From CAXGTL01 sp964645705 (GTDB taxonomy: Archaea; Nanobdellota; Nanobdellia; Woesearchaeales; CAXGTL01), in the NCBI GenBank assembly GCA_964645705.1, contig CAZYAB010000005.1:1-64000 (forward strand): a stretch of DNA of 64,000 nt, in the 5' to 3' direction. Shown here piece by piece: positions 32,458 through 40,809 of this stretch. The translations under genes and the position numbers were made by a program. The notes below the pieces were generated by a model. That model ran no database searches. It was not told the origin of the DNA and saw nothing but the letters and a program-made list of their open reading frames with translations. Numbering within the stretch: position 1 is the first letter of the stretch; each line of letters starts with the position of its first letter.

Positions 32458-33075
32458 ATGGGTAGAAGAATGTTTAAAAAGAATAAAAAAGCAATACAAA
32501 TATCTATTAATTTTATTGTTATTCTAGTCATTGCTTTGTTTGTGTTTGGATTGTCTGTTTATTTTCTTAAGAGCGTATTTTTTACAAGTAAACAAACATT
32601 TGAACAAACTTCTGAACAATTGGATAAACAAATGATAAATCTTGCGTGCGGCAATAGACATGTGTGTCTAAGTGCTACGAGGTTTAAGATTCCAAGAGCA
32701 AAAGATGATATATTTGGTGTAAATGTGTATAATAGTAATGCTAATAAAATCATTGTAAGGATTTCTGTTGATGCTGATAGTTCTACTGTTACGTCTGTAA
32801 GTGGTGGGAAAAAACCATCTGATCACTTGAATATATTGTTTGGCAAGGATGTTGATAATGTGGGTAATAAGTATAGAGAGTTTGCATTAGATCCAGAACA
32901 AAGAAAGTCAATTGGAATTCTAATAAGAACAAGGAAAAATGCAGATCCTGGTGAATATGTTCTTAATGTTAGGACTAGGTATTGTGTTGCTAGTGCCCAT
33001 ACTTGTTCTCCTATAAGTCATAATGGTTTTGATCTGGGCCAAGGAAGATATAGTTTATATATTGTTGTTCCTTAG
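32458..33075 (+). CDS. Second pilin-like protein
   Basis: A 205-residue protein with the same layout as the gene at 31637: basic head, KKAIQ as candidate prepilin cleavage context, hydrophobic helix IQISINFIVILVIALFVFGL, then a beta-rich extracellular domain with four cysteines (ACGNRHVC near residues 64-70, and CVASAHTC further on). The ATG at 32470 is an alternative start. It overlaps the convergent DUF1461 gene by 21 bases. Confidence 0.75.
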   Translation: MGRRMFKKNKKAIQISINFIVILVIALFVFGLSVYFLKSVFFTSKQTFEQTSEQLDKQMINLACGNRHVCLSATRFKIPRAKDDIFGVNVYNSNANKIIVRISVDADSSTVTSVSGGKKPSDHLNILFGKDVDNVGNKYREFALDPEQRKSIGILIRTRKNADPGEYVLNVRTRYCVASAHTCSPISHNGFDLGQGRYSLYIVVP

Positions 33076-33771
33076 ATATCTTGTGTAAATATAGAATAAT
33101 ATTAAGAATAGAATTATTGAAATAATAATTGAATCATAGAATATGTTCTTTGTGATGCTATAAAAAAATTGTTGTGGAAACATCTTTATTAAATTATCAG
33201 TTGCAGGATTTAATAACCATGTGTTTGATTCGAATACTGCTAAATGAAAGTTTGTAAAGAAATTAGAAAAATTAGTTAAGATCATTGTTGTTATTATTAA
33301 AATAAAGATAATGTTTAATACGCAGCCAGACATTAAAATAATTATTGTGTTTTTTGTGAAATTTTTTCTGTTCCTAAAATAAAGTATTAAACACAATAAG
33401 ATAAATATTGTTATAAAAAAATAAAATAAGATTAATGTTGTTTGTATTAATTGTCTTACTTCTATTAGGTGTTGTATCTCTTTTTCATTAAAAAATCCTT
33501 CCATCGAGTTTTCTTTTGGTGATGTTATGTTTATCTCTCCTTGACCATGTTTTAAATAGTCTAGAAGTTCATGATTTATTTGGTGTAATTGGGTTTTGTT
33601 AAGTTCAAATCCTTGATAGATATTGTTTTTTTCAAATTGTTCATGATAATAATCTTCATCAAATGCATTCATCTGAAAACTAAATAATAATAAAATAATA
33701 GGAATAAGTAAGATTAAGACTAATTTTGATGGATTGAATCTTTGTTTCATTTTAGTTCTACTTAGATTCAC
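33055..33771 (-). CDS. DUF1461 (TIGR01906-like) integral membrane protein
   Basis: About 238 residues with four to five membrane helices and a polar extracytoplasmic segment after the first helix (DEDYYHEQFEKNNIYQGFEL, HELLDYLKHGQGEI). The later FTNFHLAVFESNTWLLNP and FPQQFFYS segments match my memory of the DUF1461 family. Function is unknown across the family. The start is ambiguous: a GTG at 33771 overlaps a GGTGA, and the ATG at 33750 has no ribosome-binding site close by. Confidence 0.75.
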   Translation of the reverse strand: MNLSRTKMKQRFNPSKLVLILLIPIILLLFSFQMNAFDEDYYHEQFEKNNIYQGFELNKTQLHQINHELLDYLKHGQGEINITSPKENSMEGFFNEKEIQHLIEVRQLIQTTLILFYFFITIFILLCLILYFRNRKNFTKNTIIILMSGCVLNIIFILIITTMILTNFSNFFTNFHLAVFESNTWLLNPATDNLIKMFPQQFFYSITKNIFYDSIIISIILFLILFYIYTRYLRNNNI

Positions 33772-33817
33772 CTGGTTTATAATTATTTGTGATAATTAAT
33801 ATATATTCTGAAGAATA

Positions 33818-34951
33818 TTATTGTCTAAAAAAATCAACTTCTACTTCCATCTGATCATGTGTAGGATATTCTCTTACAATTGCTCTGCAGTGGCTTTTTA
33901 TTTTCTTTATTTTCTTTGTGCTTGTTAAGATTCTTAGCTTTTGTTCATCTATGTGGAGAAGATTGTCTCTTATTCTGTATTGTTTTTGTATTTGTTGTTT
34001 TAGTTTTTTCAGCTTACCTAGTGCCTCACTTTTTTGTTTTTTTGTTAATTTTGCTAGTTTCTTTCTATAACCAAAATCTGGTTTTAATGATTTTAAGTAT
34101 ATTGCGCCTCTGACCAATGTTCCGTCTGGTTTTATTATGTCATATGGCTTTGCTATATTTTTAGCTCTTCTTTTTAATCTATTTCCTAGCTGAACTTTGT
34201 CTTTTAATGTTGTTGTACAATAATGTACATTTAGTTTGGTTTCCTTTCCACAGAAATCTAGAAGTTTGAGTGCTAATTCTTCGCTTCCTTTCACACCATA
34301 ACTTATTTCATCTTTTGGTACGTGTCCTTGTTTAATCAGTTTTTGTGCATTTGAATCACTAATCTCTAGTTCATTTAAGTTTAAGAACTTGACTTTGTCT
34401 TTGATATAATCTATTAATTTGATTATTTGTTTTTCCTTATTCGGTAGAACTGGAATCTCTATGCCAATGTCCCAGTTGAAGTCTTGTGCTAGCTCAATTC
34501 TTTTCCAGAGCTTTTTGTTTTTAAGATTTGGGTGGAACCTGATTTCATCTAAGCCTGCTTCATACAGTTTTTCTAAGTTTTCCTTATTCACTAGATTAAG
34601 TGGTGCATAAAGATGTATATGAAAATGATTACCAAATTCCTTTTTTAGAAGTTTGATATATTTTACACACCTTTCTATTTTTACCAATGGATCTCCACCA
34701 GTAATACCTGCGCCTTTTGCATTTATTGCTTTTGCTTCTGTTATTATGTCTTGATCTTTATCAATCTTCCATTCATCTGCATAAACATCATCTTTCTGAT
34801 GCTTTGTGTCAGATACTGGGCAGAAATCGCAGCCAACTCCGCATATGCCTGTGATAAATAGAACTAGTTTTTTTCCTTGGACACATAATTTACATCCTTT
34901 TGCTAGGTCCCCTACTGAGTATGAGTAGTATGGTGTTTTTTTTGGTTTCAT
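33818..34951 (-). CDS. Radical SAM protein, COG2108-like
   Basis: The 377-residue protein has the radical-SAM cluster C37-x3-C41-x2-C44 in TGICGVGCDFCPVSD and an upstream extra pair (GCKLC, C20/C23). The SAM-contact stretch GAGITGGDPL follows. The order and the GGDPL form fit the archaeal family related to pyruvate formate-lyase activase (COG2108), whose substrate is unknown. The C-terminal 100 residues are very basic and helical, suggesting contact with RNA. The TatD gene ends one base before its start, so the two are probably co-transcribed. Confidence 0.85.
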   Translation of the reverse strand: MKPKKTPYYSYSVGDLAKGCKLCVQGKKLVLFITGICGVGCDFCPVSDTKHQKDDVYADEWKIDKDQDIITEAKAINAKGAGITGGDPLVKIERCVKYIKLLKKEFGNHFHIHLYAPLNLVNKENLEKLYEAGLDEIRFHPNLKNKKLWKRIELAQDFNWDIGIEIPVLPNKEKQIIKLIDYIKDKVKFLNLNELEISDSNAQKLIKQGHVPKDEISYGVKGSEELALKLLDFCGKETKLNVHYCTTTLKDKVQLGNRLKRRAKNIAKPYDIIKPDGTLVRGAIYLKSLKPDFGYRKKLAKLTKKQKSEALGKLKKLKQQIQKQYRIRDNLLHIDEQKLRILTSTKKIKKIKSHCRAIVREYPTHDQMEVEVDFFRQ

Positions 34952-34952
34952 T

Positions 34953-35732
34953 TTATAGAAACATCCTTTGATAATTCATAAACACATTCTTTTTAACTTC
35001 TTCTACATCCATTTCCTTGATCTCTGCAATCTTTTTAATAGCTTCGATTACATAACTCGGTTGATTTGGTTTATCTTGGTATGGTGATTGGAATGGTGCG
35101 TCTGTCTCTGTTAATAATTGACTAATATTAACAGACCTTGCAATGTGTTGGAAATGTTCTGATTGTTTTATTGATGGTGGCATAGAAAAGTAATAACCAT
35201 GTTCAGCAATCTTTTTAGCTAATTTTAGTTTACCACCATAACAGTGCATTACAACTTTTTTTAGATTTGTTGATCTTAATATGTCAAAAACTAATTGTTC
35301 TGCTTTTCTTGAATGTATTATTACTGGTTTTTTCCACTTTTCTGCTAATTCTAATTGTTTGATAAAAAGTTTTTTTTGTGCTAGTTTGTCTTTCCCTGTT
35401 TTAAGGTCCATGCCCATTTCACCCATTGCAATCATTTCATCTTTATGCTGTTCTATCCACTGAAGTTCTTCATCAATGTCAAATTTTTCTACATTGTGTC
35501 TTACATCATTATTGTTCATTTCATTCTCAAGTGCATCGATAGGGTATATGCCGAGCGAGCATTTGACTATTTCATACCTCTTGCTTAACTCTAGAGCAAC
35601 TCTGTTAGTTGTTTTATCAAAACCAGATGTGATTATTACTTTTACATCATTGTTTACAGAATTATTGATTACTTCATCTATTCTTTCATATATCAAAGGA
35701 TGCTCTAGATGAGCATGTACATCTACTAACAC
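34953..35732 (-). CDS. TatD-family metal-dependent hydrolase/DNase
   Basis: The 259-residue amidohydrolase-fold protein shows the TatD ligand set: HAH at residues 6-8, glutamate in GEMGMD, histidines in VIIHSRKAE and VVMHCYGG, and aspartate in LLTETDAPF. TatD proteins are 3'-5' DNases or D-tyrosyl-like hydrolases depending on the subgroup. It forms a minus-strand pair with the radical-SAM gene. Its start lies nine bases from the stop of the DUF5654 gene upstream. Confidence 0.9.
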   Translation of the reverse strand: MLVDVHAHLEHPLIYERIDEVINNSVNNDVKVIITSGFDKTTNRVALELSKRYEIVKCSLGIYPIDALENEMNNNDVRHNVEKFDIDEELQWIEQHKDEMIAMGEMGMDLKTGKDKLAQKKLFIKQLELAEKWKKPVIIHSRKAEQLVFDILRSTNLKKVVMHCYGGKLKLAKKIAEHGYYFSMPPSIKQSEHFQHIARSVNISQLLTETDAPFQSPYQDKPNQPSYVIEAIKKIAEIKEMDVEEVKKNVFMNYQRMFL

Positions 35733-35741
35733 TTTTTCTAC

Positions 35742-35957
35742 CTAAACTTTTTCAGCTACTTTTCCAATCCATAATGTGGCAATAACTGCAATCAGCGTAA
35801 CAACACACGCATAAACAAGCATTGGAACAGCTCCGTTTTGTTCACCAAATACTTGTTTAAATATTGCTTTTATTGTGTCATTCCATGCTAATGCTGCTAC
35901 TAAACCAAATGCAGCTGTTATCAAAGCAGCGAATTTTTCAATAATTGCTTTTTTCAT
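35742..35957 (-). CDS. DUF5654-like membrane protein
   Basis: A 71-residue protein with two membrane helices: KFAALITAAFGLVAALAWND and PMLVYACVVTLIAVIATLWI, joined by a short amphipathic loop (AIFKQVFGEQNG). The AALAWND end of helix one is characteristic of small archaeal DUF5654 proteins. Function unknown. It is divergent from the methylase gene with 54 bases between the starts. Confidence 0.75.
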   Translation of the reverse strand: MKKAIIEKFAALITAAFGLVAALAWNDTIKAIFKQVFGEQNGAVPMLVYACVVTLIAVIATLWIGKVAEKV

Positions 35958-36011
35958 TTTATATATAAAAAAGAAATAAGTTTATATATGTTTTGATTTA
36001 TTATTAGATTT

Positions 36012-36785
36012 ATGTATGAAGATTTAATCAAACAAATAAAGAAAAAGAAAACCCTAAAGAATGTTGATGATGATTTTGTTAAATACCACTTAGATAAATA
36101 TTTTAAATTATATCCTAAGATGAAAGCTAAGTTATTGGCTGATAAAGTAAAGAAGAAAGATATTAAAAAGGTAGTCAAAGATGTTAGATCCATTCTCCAC
36201 AGAGCATATGGCATGTTCTTGTTAAAAAGTTATTTTAAAAAAGAAAAAACACATGATATTGATAAATTATTAAAAGTACATAAGTCAACAAAAGAAAGGT
36301 TGCCTATCTATTACAAACTTTACAAAGAATTGTTCAAAATAACAGGTGTTCCAAAGTCATTATTAGATCTTGGTTGTGGATTCAATCCACTGTCAATAAA
36401 GTATATGAATCTCGATAAGGTGAAGTATTATGCATTTGACATTAGCAAGCCTGACCTGGACTTTCTTAAATTACACATTGATTTCCTTGACACAAAATCA
36501 GTCAACTTACTATCTGTTAAACGCTTGCCGAAAACAGATGTGTGTTTTATGTTTAAATTACTAAACCACATAGATCTTTCAAAGCATCATAGAGAATCTG
36601 AAAAATTATTAAATAAGGTTAGAAGCAAATGGTTGATAATCTCATTTCCATTAAAAACAATGTCAGGCAAAAAGATGAATTATAGGCAAAATAATTGGCT
36701 AAAGTTTATGGCTGAAAGAAATGGGTGGGAATTAGTAAAAAGGTTTATTTTAGGCAATGAAGAATTCTTTATTATTAAAAAATAG
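36012..36785 (+). CDS. ArmA/Rmt (FmrO)-like 16S rRNA methyltransferase homologue
   Basis: The 257-residue protein has a helical N-terminal part (1-85, containing VKDVRSILHRAYGMFL) and a class I methyltransferase domain. HKSTKERLP (90-98), LLDLGCGFNPLSI (117-129) and the acidic AFDIS strand end match the signature order of the ArmA/Rmt family, which makes m7G1405 in 16S rRNA and gives aminoglycoside resistance in bacteria. Whether this archaeal protein hits the same base is unknown. It could also be an intrinsic rRNA methylase. TATA-like TTTATATA lies about 35 bases before the ATG. Confidence 0.75.
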   Translation: MYEDLIKQIKKKKTLKNVDDDFVKYHLDKYFKLYPKMKAKLLADKVKKKDIKKVVKDVRSILHRAYGMFLLKSYFKKEKTHDIDKLLKVHKSTKERLPIYYKLYKELFKITGVPKSLLDLGCGFNPLSIKYMNLDKVKYYAFDISKPDLDFLKLHIDFLDTKSVNLLSVKRLPKTDVCFMFKLLNHIDLSKHHRESEKLLNKVRSKWLIISFPLKTMSGKKMNYRQNNWLKFMAERNGWELVKRFILGNEEFFIIKK

Positions 36786-36853
36786 CCGATAAATTTATAA
36801 ATGTTTAAAACAAAGATAAGAATATTCTATTCAAATAAAAGGAGGATGATATC

Positions 36854-37042
36854 ATGAAGTTAAGTGGATTAGAATGGGTTGTTTACATACTAGTAATAGT
36901 AGGAGCAATAAATTGGGGATTATTTTCTTTTGGTTTTAACCTTGTAGAATTAATCTTCATGGTAGGCTGGTTGATTAACTTGGTTTATTGGTTAGTTGGA
37001 CTGTCTGGATTGTATTTAGCATATCTAGTGTTTAAAAAATAA
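36854..37042 (+). CDS. DUF378 small membrane protein
   Basis: A 62-residue protein with two membrane helices; VVYILVIVGAINWGLFSFGFNLVE is the DUF378 (YuzA-like) hallmark, with the INWGL turn. Function unknown. A strong ribosome-binding site (GGAGGATGAT) precedes the ATG, and TATA-like AATTTATAAA lies about 60 bases upstream. A T-rich run follows the stop. Confidence 0.85.
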   Translation: MKLSGLEWVVYILVIVGAINWGLFSFGFNLVELIFMVGWLINLVYWLVGLSGLYLAYLVFKK

Positions 37043-37074
37043 TTAAAAATATTTTATTTTTATTTTTTTCTTTT
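37043..37074 (+). terminator. T-rich stretch between convergent genes
   Basis: The short gap consists of runs of T broken by A and C (TTTTATTTTTATTTTTTTC), consistent with a plus-strand terminator for the DUF378 gene. Confidence 0.35.
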
Positions 37075-39321
37075 TTATTCTTTTAAACTTTCTAAAACAA
37101 TGTCATATACTTCTGGATATGTCTCAATATCTTTTATGGCTGTGTGTAAAGGTCTTGTCCTTGAACATTTGCCTTGTATAACATGGTTTTCTGCAAAGTC
37201 TAGTCCTGCATCTTGTTCTAAAACAACACCATCGCCAATGCCAAAGTCCATTCTACACCCAGTTCCAATAATATTATAAACAGGAATGCTTGGTTCTGAA
37301 CCAGAATTAAGTTTATTCAAGAATAGACTATTAGAATTCATGTCATGACATTCTAATCTTTCACCAAGAACATTACAATAATCAGTTACATCCCCTTTTA
37401 TGCCTTTGTTTGGTGTTGCAATTAATATTAATTTGTTAATATTTTCTTCACCAAATATTTGTATATAACGACGAGCAACTAATCCTCCCATGCTAAATGC
37501 TATTATATTTATTTTTGGTTTATTTGTCATGTATTTAACAGTGTCAATCAAGTCTTTTAATCTTATAGAATATGTGTCTATGTTCTCACTCTTTGTTTGA
37601 ACCACAATATAATTTTCCGGTTCTTTGAAAACATCGAAATAATAGCTTGCTCTGATTGTTATGGGAACATTGGATAAACCATAAGCTCCTTTTGGTGAAT
37701 CATAGCCTGTAAATAATGTGACTGTTCCTGCATTAAGATAACTATCTTGTTCTAGTTTGTCTTGCATATCTGCAAATCCTTCTAAACTATATTCTGCTGA
37801 TGTTTCTTTGTTAAATGAATGTCCGTGCAAGAATATTGTTGGATATAATTCATGATTATTATTGCATTCCTCATCAGTACAACATTGGTTGCATTGTCCA
37901 AATACACAACATTTTGGCAATGGTTCATTGAATTCTATGCTTTTTGTTATATCTGTATCATTTTTTAATTTTATTTTTTCTATACTTGCTGTGCTAAGTT
38001 CAACATAATCCATTCCCATTGGTTCACATGTTTCAACTGATCTGTTTTGTTCTAATAACTTTTGTTTTAGTTTTTCTAAGTCTGTACAAACGTAAGATAT
38101 ATTAGTAACAATGTCATCTTCTACAAGTTCTAGCTTGATCTCTGGCATGCATTCTGATGTTAATTCACACAATAGGTTATATCCTGCATTTCTTTGATTA
38201 TATTTTGTGTATATCTCATTGTTCATCTTACTAATTATGTTTAGTTCTTTGATTTTATAATCTTCAACTAATTGTATCTTTGTTTTTATTGTGCTCATTT
38301 TAGGAAATTCTATTAACATTTTGTTAAAATAATCTATTGTTCTGTTTATCTGTGATGCAATTGTGTTGTCTAATATGATTGAGTCACTTATTTGTTTGAT
38401 TTTTAGCTGATCAATGTCATCTATCAATAGGTTGTAGACATTTGTACTGTCTGTTATTATTCTGCTTTGACTAGAAACTTGTTTTTCAATGACTTGGAAA
38501 TCATTTTCAATATTATTTGCTTGTTCATTAAGCTCAACTAGATTCTGTTGTTCCCATAAATCATGCATAATTGTCATTTTTTCAAATAATTGGTTTGTTT
38601 CTGTGTCATTGATGTTGATTTCTATTATATTGTTTATTAGTATAAAATTTTCATCAGTCAGTGTTTGTTGTTTTATTATTTTATTAAATCTTGATGAAAG
38701 ATTGTTTAAGTTTTGTTTTATTTGTTTTTTTAATATTTTTTCTTCTTGATTAAGATCATAATTATTTGTTATTAATATACTTCTTGTTGCAGGTTCTTCG
38801 CTTGTATGGCACAAGAATGTTGCTCTGCTTACACAGTCAAGGTCAAACCTGTAAAGTTCTTGACCTTTTCCTATATTGTTTGAGCTTATGTTATATTCTT
38901 TTTTAAGTGGTGCTCCTGGCCTTGATATGAAATTTCCTTTGTCAATAATTTTATTATGACTTATATCAATGAATTCATAATTACACTGTGCACTACAAAA
39001 AGGGTTGGTTGTTATTGATTCTTTGAATGAAATTGTTTCTGTTTCTTTATTTGCAAGTGTTAGGTGTTGTTTATCAACTTCTAGTTTAACAATTATGTCA
39101 TTTCCTGTTATAAAGTTGAGATATAGTACTATCTGTGTACTGAATATTGAGAATAAGATTACGCCTATGATTATTGCTGTTATTATTAATAATCTGTGTT
39201 TTTTTAAGAAAAGTCTTGATTTTTCGGGGTATAATAGTGTTTTGATTTTTTCAATATTCAGATCTGTATTTTGGTCTGTGATTTTCTCTTTTTTTAATTT
39301 TTCTTTTTTTTGTTTTTTCAT
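37075..39321 (-). CDS. Membrane-anchored alpha/beta hydrolase (lipase-like)
   Basis: A 748-residue protein. A lysine-rich cytoplasmic head (1-40) precedes one membrane helix (LLIITAIIIGVILFSIF). A long helical, probably extracytoplasmic stalk spans about 170-400. Three cysteine pairs follow (CCVFGQCNQCCTDEEC). The last 250 residues are a hydrolase: PTIFLHGHSFNK, nucleophile in IIAFSMGGLVARR, GDGVV, and a late histidine (RPLHTAI). This resembles PGAP1/lipase-type esterases. The substrate is unknown. The stop of the NSUN gene overlaps its start by four bases. Confidence 0.8.
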   Translation of the reverse strand: MKKQKKEKLKKEKITDQNTDLNIEKIKTLLYPEKSRLFLKKHRLLIITAIIIGVILFSIFSTQIVLYLNFITGNDIIVKLEVDKQHLTLANKETETISFKESITTNPFCSAQCNYEFIDISHNKIIDKGNFISRPGAPLKKEYNISSNNIGKGQELYRFDLDCVSRATFLCHTSEEPATRSILITNNYDLNQEEKILKKQIKQNLNNLSSRFNKIIKQQTLTDENFILINNIIEININDTETNQLFEKMTIMHDLWEQQNLVELNEQANNIENDFQVIEKQVSSQSRIITDSTNVYNLLIDDIDQLKIKQISDSIILDNTIASQINRTIDYFNKMLIEFPKMSTIKTKIQLVEDYKIKELNIISKMNNEIYTKYNQRNAGYNLLCELTSECMPEIKLELVEDDIVTNISYVCTDLEKLKQKLLEQNRSVETCEPMGMDYVELSTASIEKIKLKNDTDITKSIEFNEPLPKCCVFGQCNQCCTDEECNNNHELYPTIFLHGHSFNKETSAEYSLEGFADMQDKLEQDSYLNAGTVTLFTGYDSPKGAYGLSNVPITIRASYYFDVFKEPENYIVVQTKSENIDTYSIRLKDLIDTVKYMTNKPKINIIAFSMGGLVARRYIQIFGEENINKLILIATPNKGIKGDVTDYCNVLGERLECHDMNSNSLFLNKLNSGSEPSIPVYNIIGTGCRMDFGIGDGVVLEQDAGLDFAENHVIQGKCSRTRPLHTAIKDIETYPEVYDIVLESLKE

Positions 39322-40274
39322 TTCTTTTTTATTTTTGCAATAAAGAAACCTTCAGTATCATTGTCTTGCGGCCAGATTCTTAGTGTGTTTTTTACTTGAG
39401 GATTGTATTTTTGATTATTAAATTCTATTATAGGTTTACTAGTATTTAAACCTTTTAGTTTTATACTTTCTACAGAAGCATCAGGATATTTTTCAAGTAA
39501 ATGAGAAACAACAGCTTCGTTTTCCATTGGTTCACAACTGCATGTACTATAAACTACCACTCCTCCGGGTTTTAAGTTTTCAAATGCTGTTCTTAATAAT
39601 TGTCTTTGTATTCCTGATAAATTTTTTAATAGATTTATACTCCATTGTTTGGTGGTCTTTAAACTTTTTCTAATAGTGCCTGTGCCAGAGCATGGTGCGT
39701 CTACTAGTATTCTATCAAATTTCATGTTTTTAAAGAATCTGCCTTCCATAAGAGTTATCACATTATTGGTGATGCCAAGTCTTTGCATATTAATGCCTAG
39801 AGCACTTATCCTGATTCCTTTGTAATCATTTGCAATTAATGTTCCTTTGTTTTTCATGTATTGTGCAATCTGAGTTGCTTTTGAACCTGGTGCTGCGCAC
39901 ATGTCTAATACAAGTTCATTTGGTCTTGGATCAAGAACAATAGGCGGTATCATTGATGCTGCGTCTTGTACAAATATATAGCCAAGAGCATGTTCAATGG
40001 TGTTACCTATATCTCTTCTGCCTTCTTTGTGTGTTATAAAAAAACCTTCAGAACACCATTTTACTGGTTTTAATATCCATCCTGCTTTTTTCATTCTATT
40101 TTTAACATCCTTAACATCAGCTTTCAAAGTATTAACTCTTATTGCTTGTCTTGGGTAGGAAAAAGAATAATCTATGAATTTATCATAATCAGGGCAGAAT
40201 GATTTATAGTGTTCTATAAACTTTGGTTTTAATTCCTTTATTAGTTTATCTCTTCCTTTGATTGGTATTGGCAT
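39318..40274 (-). CDS. NOP2/Sun-family RNA m5C methyltransferase
   Basis: The 318-residue protein is a cytosine-5 RNA methyltransferase. An N-terminal helical part (1-75, with IRVNTLK) is followed by the Rossmann domain: LDMCAAPGSKATQ (SAM loop), VDAPCSGTG with the release cysteine, and YSTCSCEPMENE with the catalytic cysteine. The C-terminus carries RIWPQDNDTEGFFIAKI as in this family. Archaeal members modify tRNA or rRNA; the target is not told by sequence. The tRNA-Cys gene lies directly upstream on the same strand. Confidence 0.93.
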   Translation of the reverse strand: MPIPIKGRDKLIKELKPKFIEHYKSFCPDYDKFIDYSFSYPRQAIRVNTLKADVKDVKNRMKKAGWILKPVKWCSEGFFITHKEGRRDIGNTIEHALGYIFVQDAASMIPPIVLDPRPNELVLDMCAAPGSKATQIAQYMKNKGTLIANDYKGIRISALGINMQRLGITNNVITLMEGRFFKNMKFDRILVDAPCSGTGTIRKSLKTTKQWSINLLKNLSGIQRQLLRTAFENLKPGGVVVYSTCSCEPMENEAVVSHLLEKYPDASVESIKLKGLNTSKPIIEFNNQKYNPQVKNTLRIWPQDNDTEGFFIAKIKKK

Positions 40275-40316
40275 ATTTCTATATATATTCTAATTATTAA
40301 TAAATATTGCTAAAAA

Positions 40317-40402
40317 AGGAGGCACCGGGATTTGCACATAAAGTCTTGCACCCGGGATCAGAGGGTTGCAGCCTCTTGCCTTAGCTGCTTGGCCATGCCT
40401 CC
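40317..40402 (-). tRNA. tRNA-Cys (GCA) with a T-loop insertion
   Basis: On the minus strand the acceptor GGAGGCA pairs with TGCCTCC, the D stem is GCC/GGC, and the anticodon stem AGAGG/CCTCT encloses CTGCAAC with anticodon GCA at 40367-40369. The base after the acceptor is T, giving U73, the usual cysteine discriminator. No CCA is encoded. The T stem CCGGG/CCCGG is perfect, but its loop is 21 nt instead of 7. Two oddities: D-loop position 18 reads A instead of G, and T-loop position 55 reads G instead of U, so the usual 18-55 contact is changed on both sides. Confidence 0.9.
40331..40344 (-). other. Predicted 14-nt tRNA intron at position 59/60
   Basis: In the T-loop the sequence TGCA recurs and pairs with itself (four pairs). 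A three-base bulge AGA lies on the 5' side and AAT on the 3' side, the arrangement of an archaeal bulge-helix-bulge. Cutting after the second base of each bulge removes exactly 14 nt and restores a 7-nt loop UGCAAGU. The inner intron helix is almost absent, so this is a relaxed form. Confidence 0.65.
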
Positions 40403-40428
40403 ATAAAGAATTGAATAAAAAGAAGTAG

Positions 40429-40437
40429 TATTTAAAT
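40429..40437 (-). promoter_or_regulatory. TATA box of tRNA-Cys
   Basis: ATTTAAATA on the minus strand lies 27 bases before the first base of the tRNA, the spacing expected for an archaeal promoter with almost no leader. The tRNA can therefore be made independently of the iscU transcript just upstream. Confidence 0.5.
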
Positions 40438-40809
40438 TTATTGTGTTTTATTTTTTTTATAGTTCTCAATTGCTTTTTTCAAAGCATCTGTGCCTAGAAC
40501 AGAACAATGAAATTTCTGTGGTGGAAGATTGCCTAATTCTTTTGCAATGTCTTTTGCAGTTATCTTTAGTGCTTGTTCAATTGTCTTGTCTTTTGCTAAT
40601 TCACACATTGCGTCTGATGCAGCGATTGCAGCTGCGCAACCATAAGTCAGGAACTTTATCTCTGTGATAACATTATCATTAATCTTTAGATAGATTCTCA
40701 TCACATCACCGCACTTCACATTACCAACTTCTCCAACTGCATCATAATCTTTCATTTCACCTGCAAACTTTGGATTTGTAAAATGTTCAATTACTTTTTT
40801 TGAGTACAT
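40438..40809 (-). CDS. iscU: IscU/NifU-type Fe-S scaffold
   Basis: The 123-residue protein is a U-type scaffold on which iron-sulfur clusters are built. It opens YSKKVIEHFTNPKFAGEM and carries the three scaffold cysteines in NVKCGDVM, YGCAAAIAASD and KFHCSVLG; the second and third have the spacing expected for IscU. The conserved aspartate next to the first cysteine (CGD) is present. The LPPVK chaperone motif of IscU reads LPPQK. Its start lies 23 bases inside iscS, so it is translated with it. Confidence 0.93.
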   Translation of the reverse strand: MYSKKVIEHFTNPKFAGEMKDYDAVGEVGNVKCGDVMRIYLKINDNVITEIKFLTYGCAAAIAASDAMCELAKDKTIEQALKITAKDIAKELGNLPPQKFHCSVLGTDALKKAIENYKKNKTQ

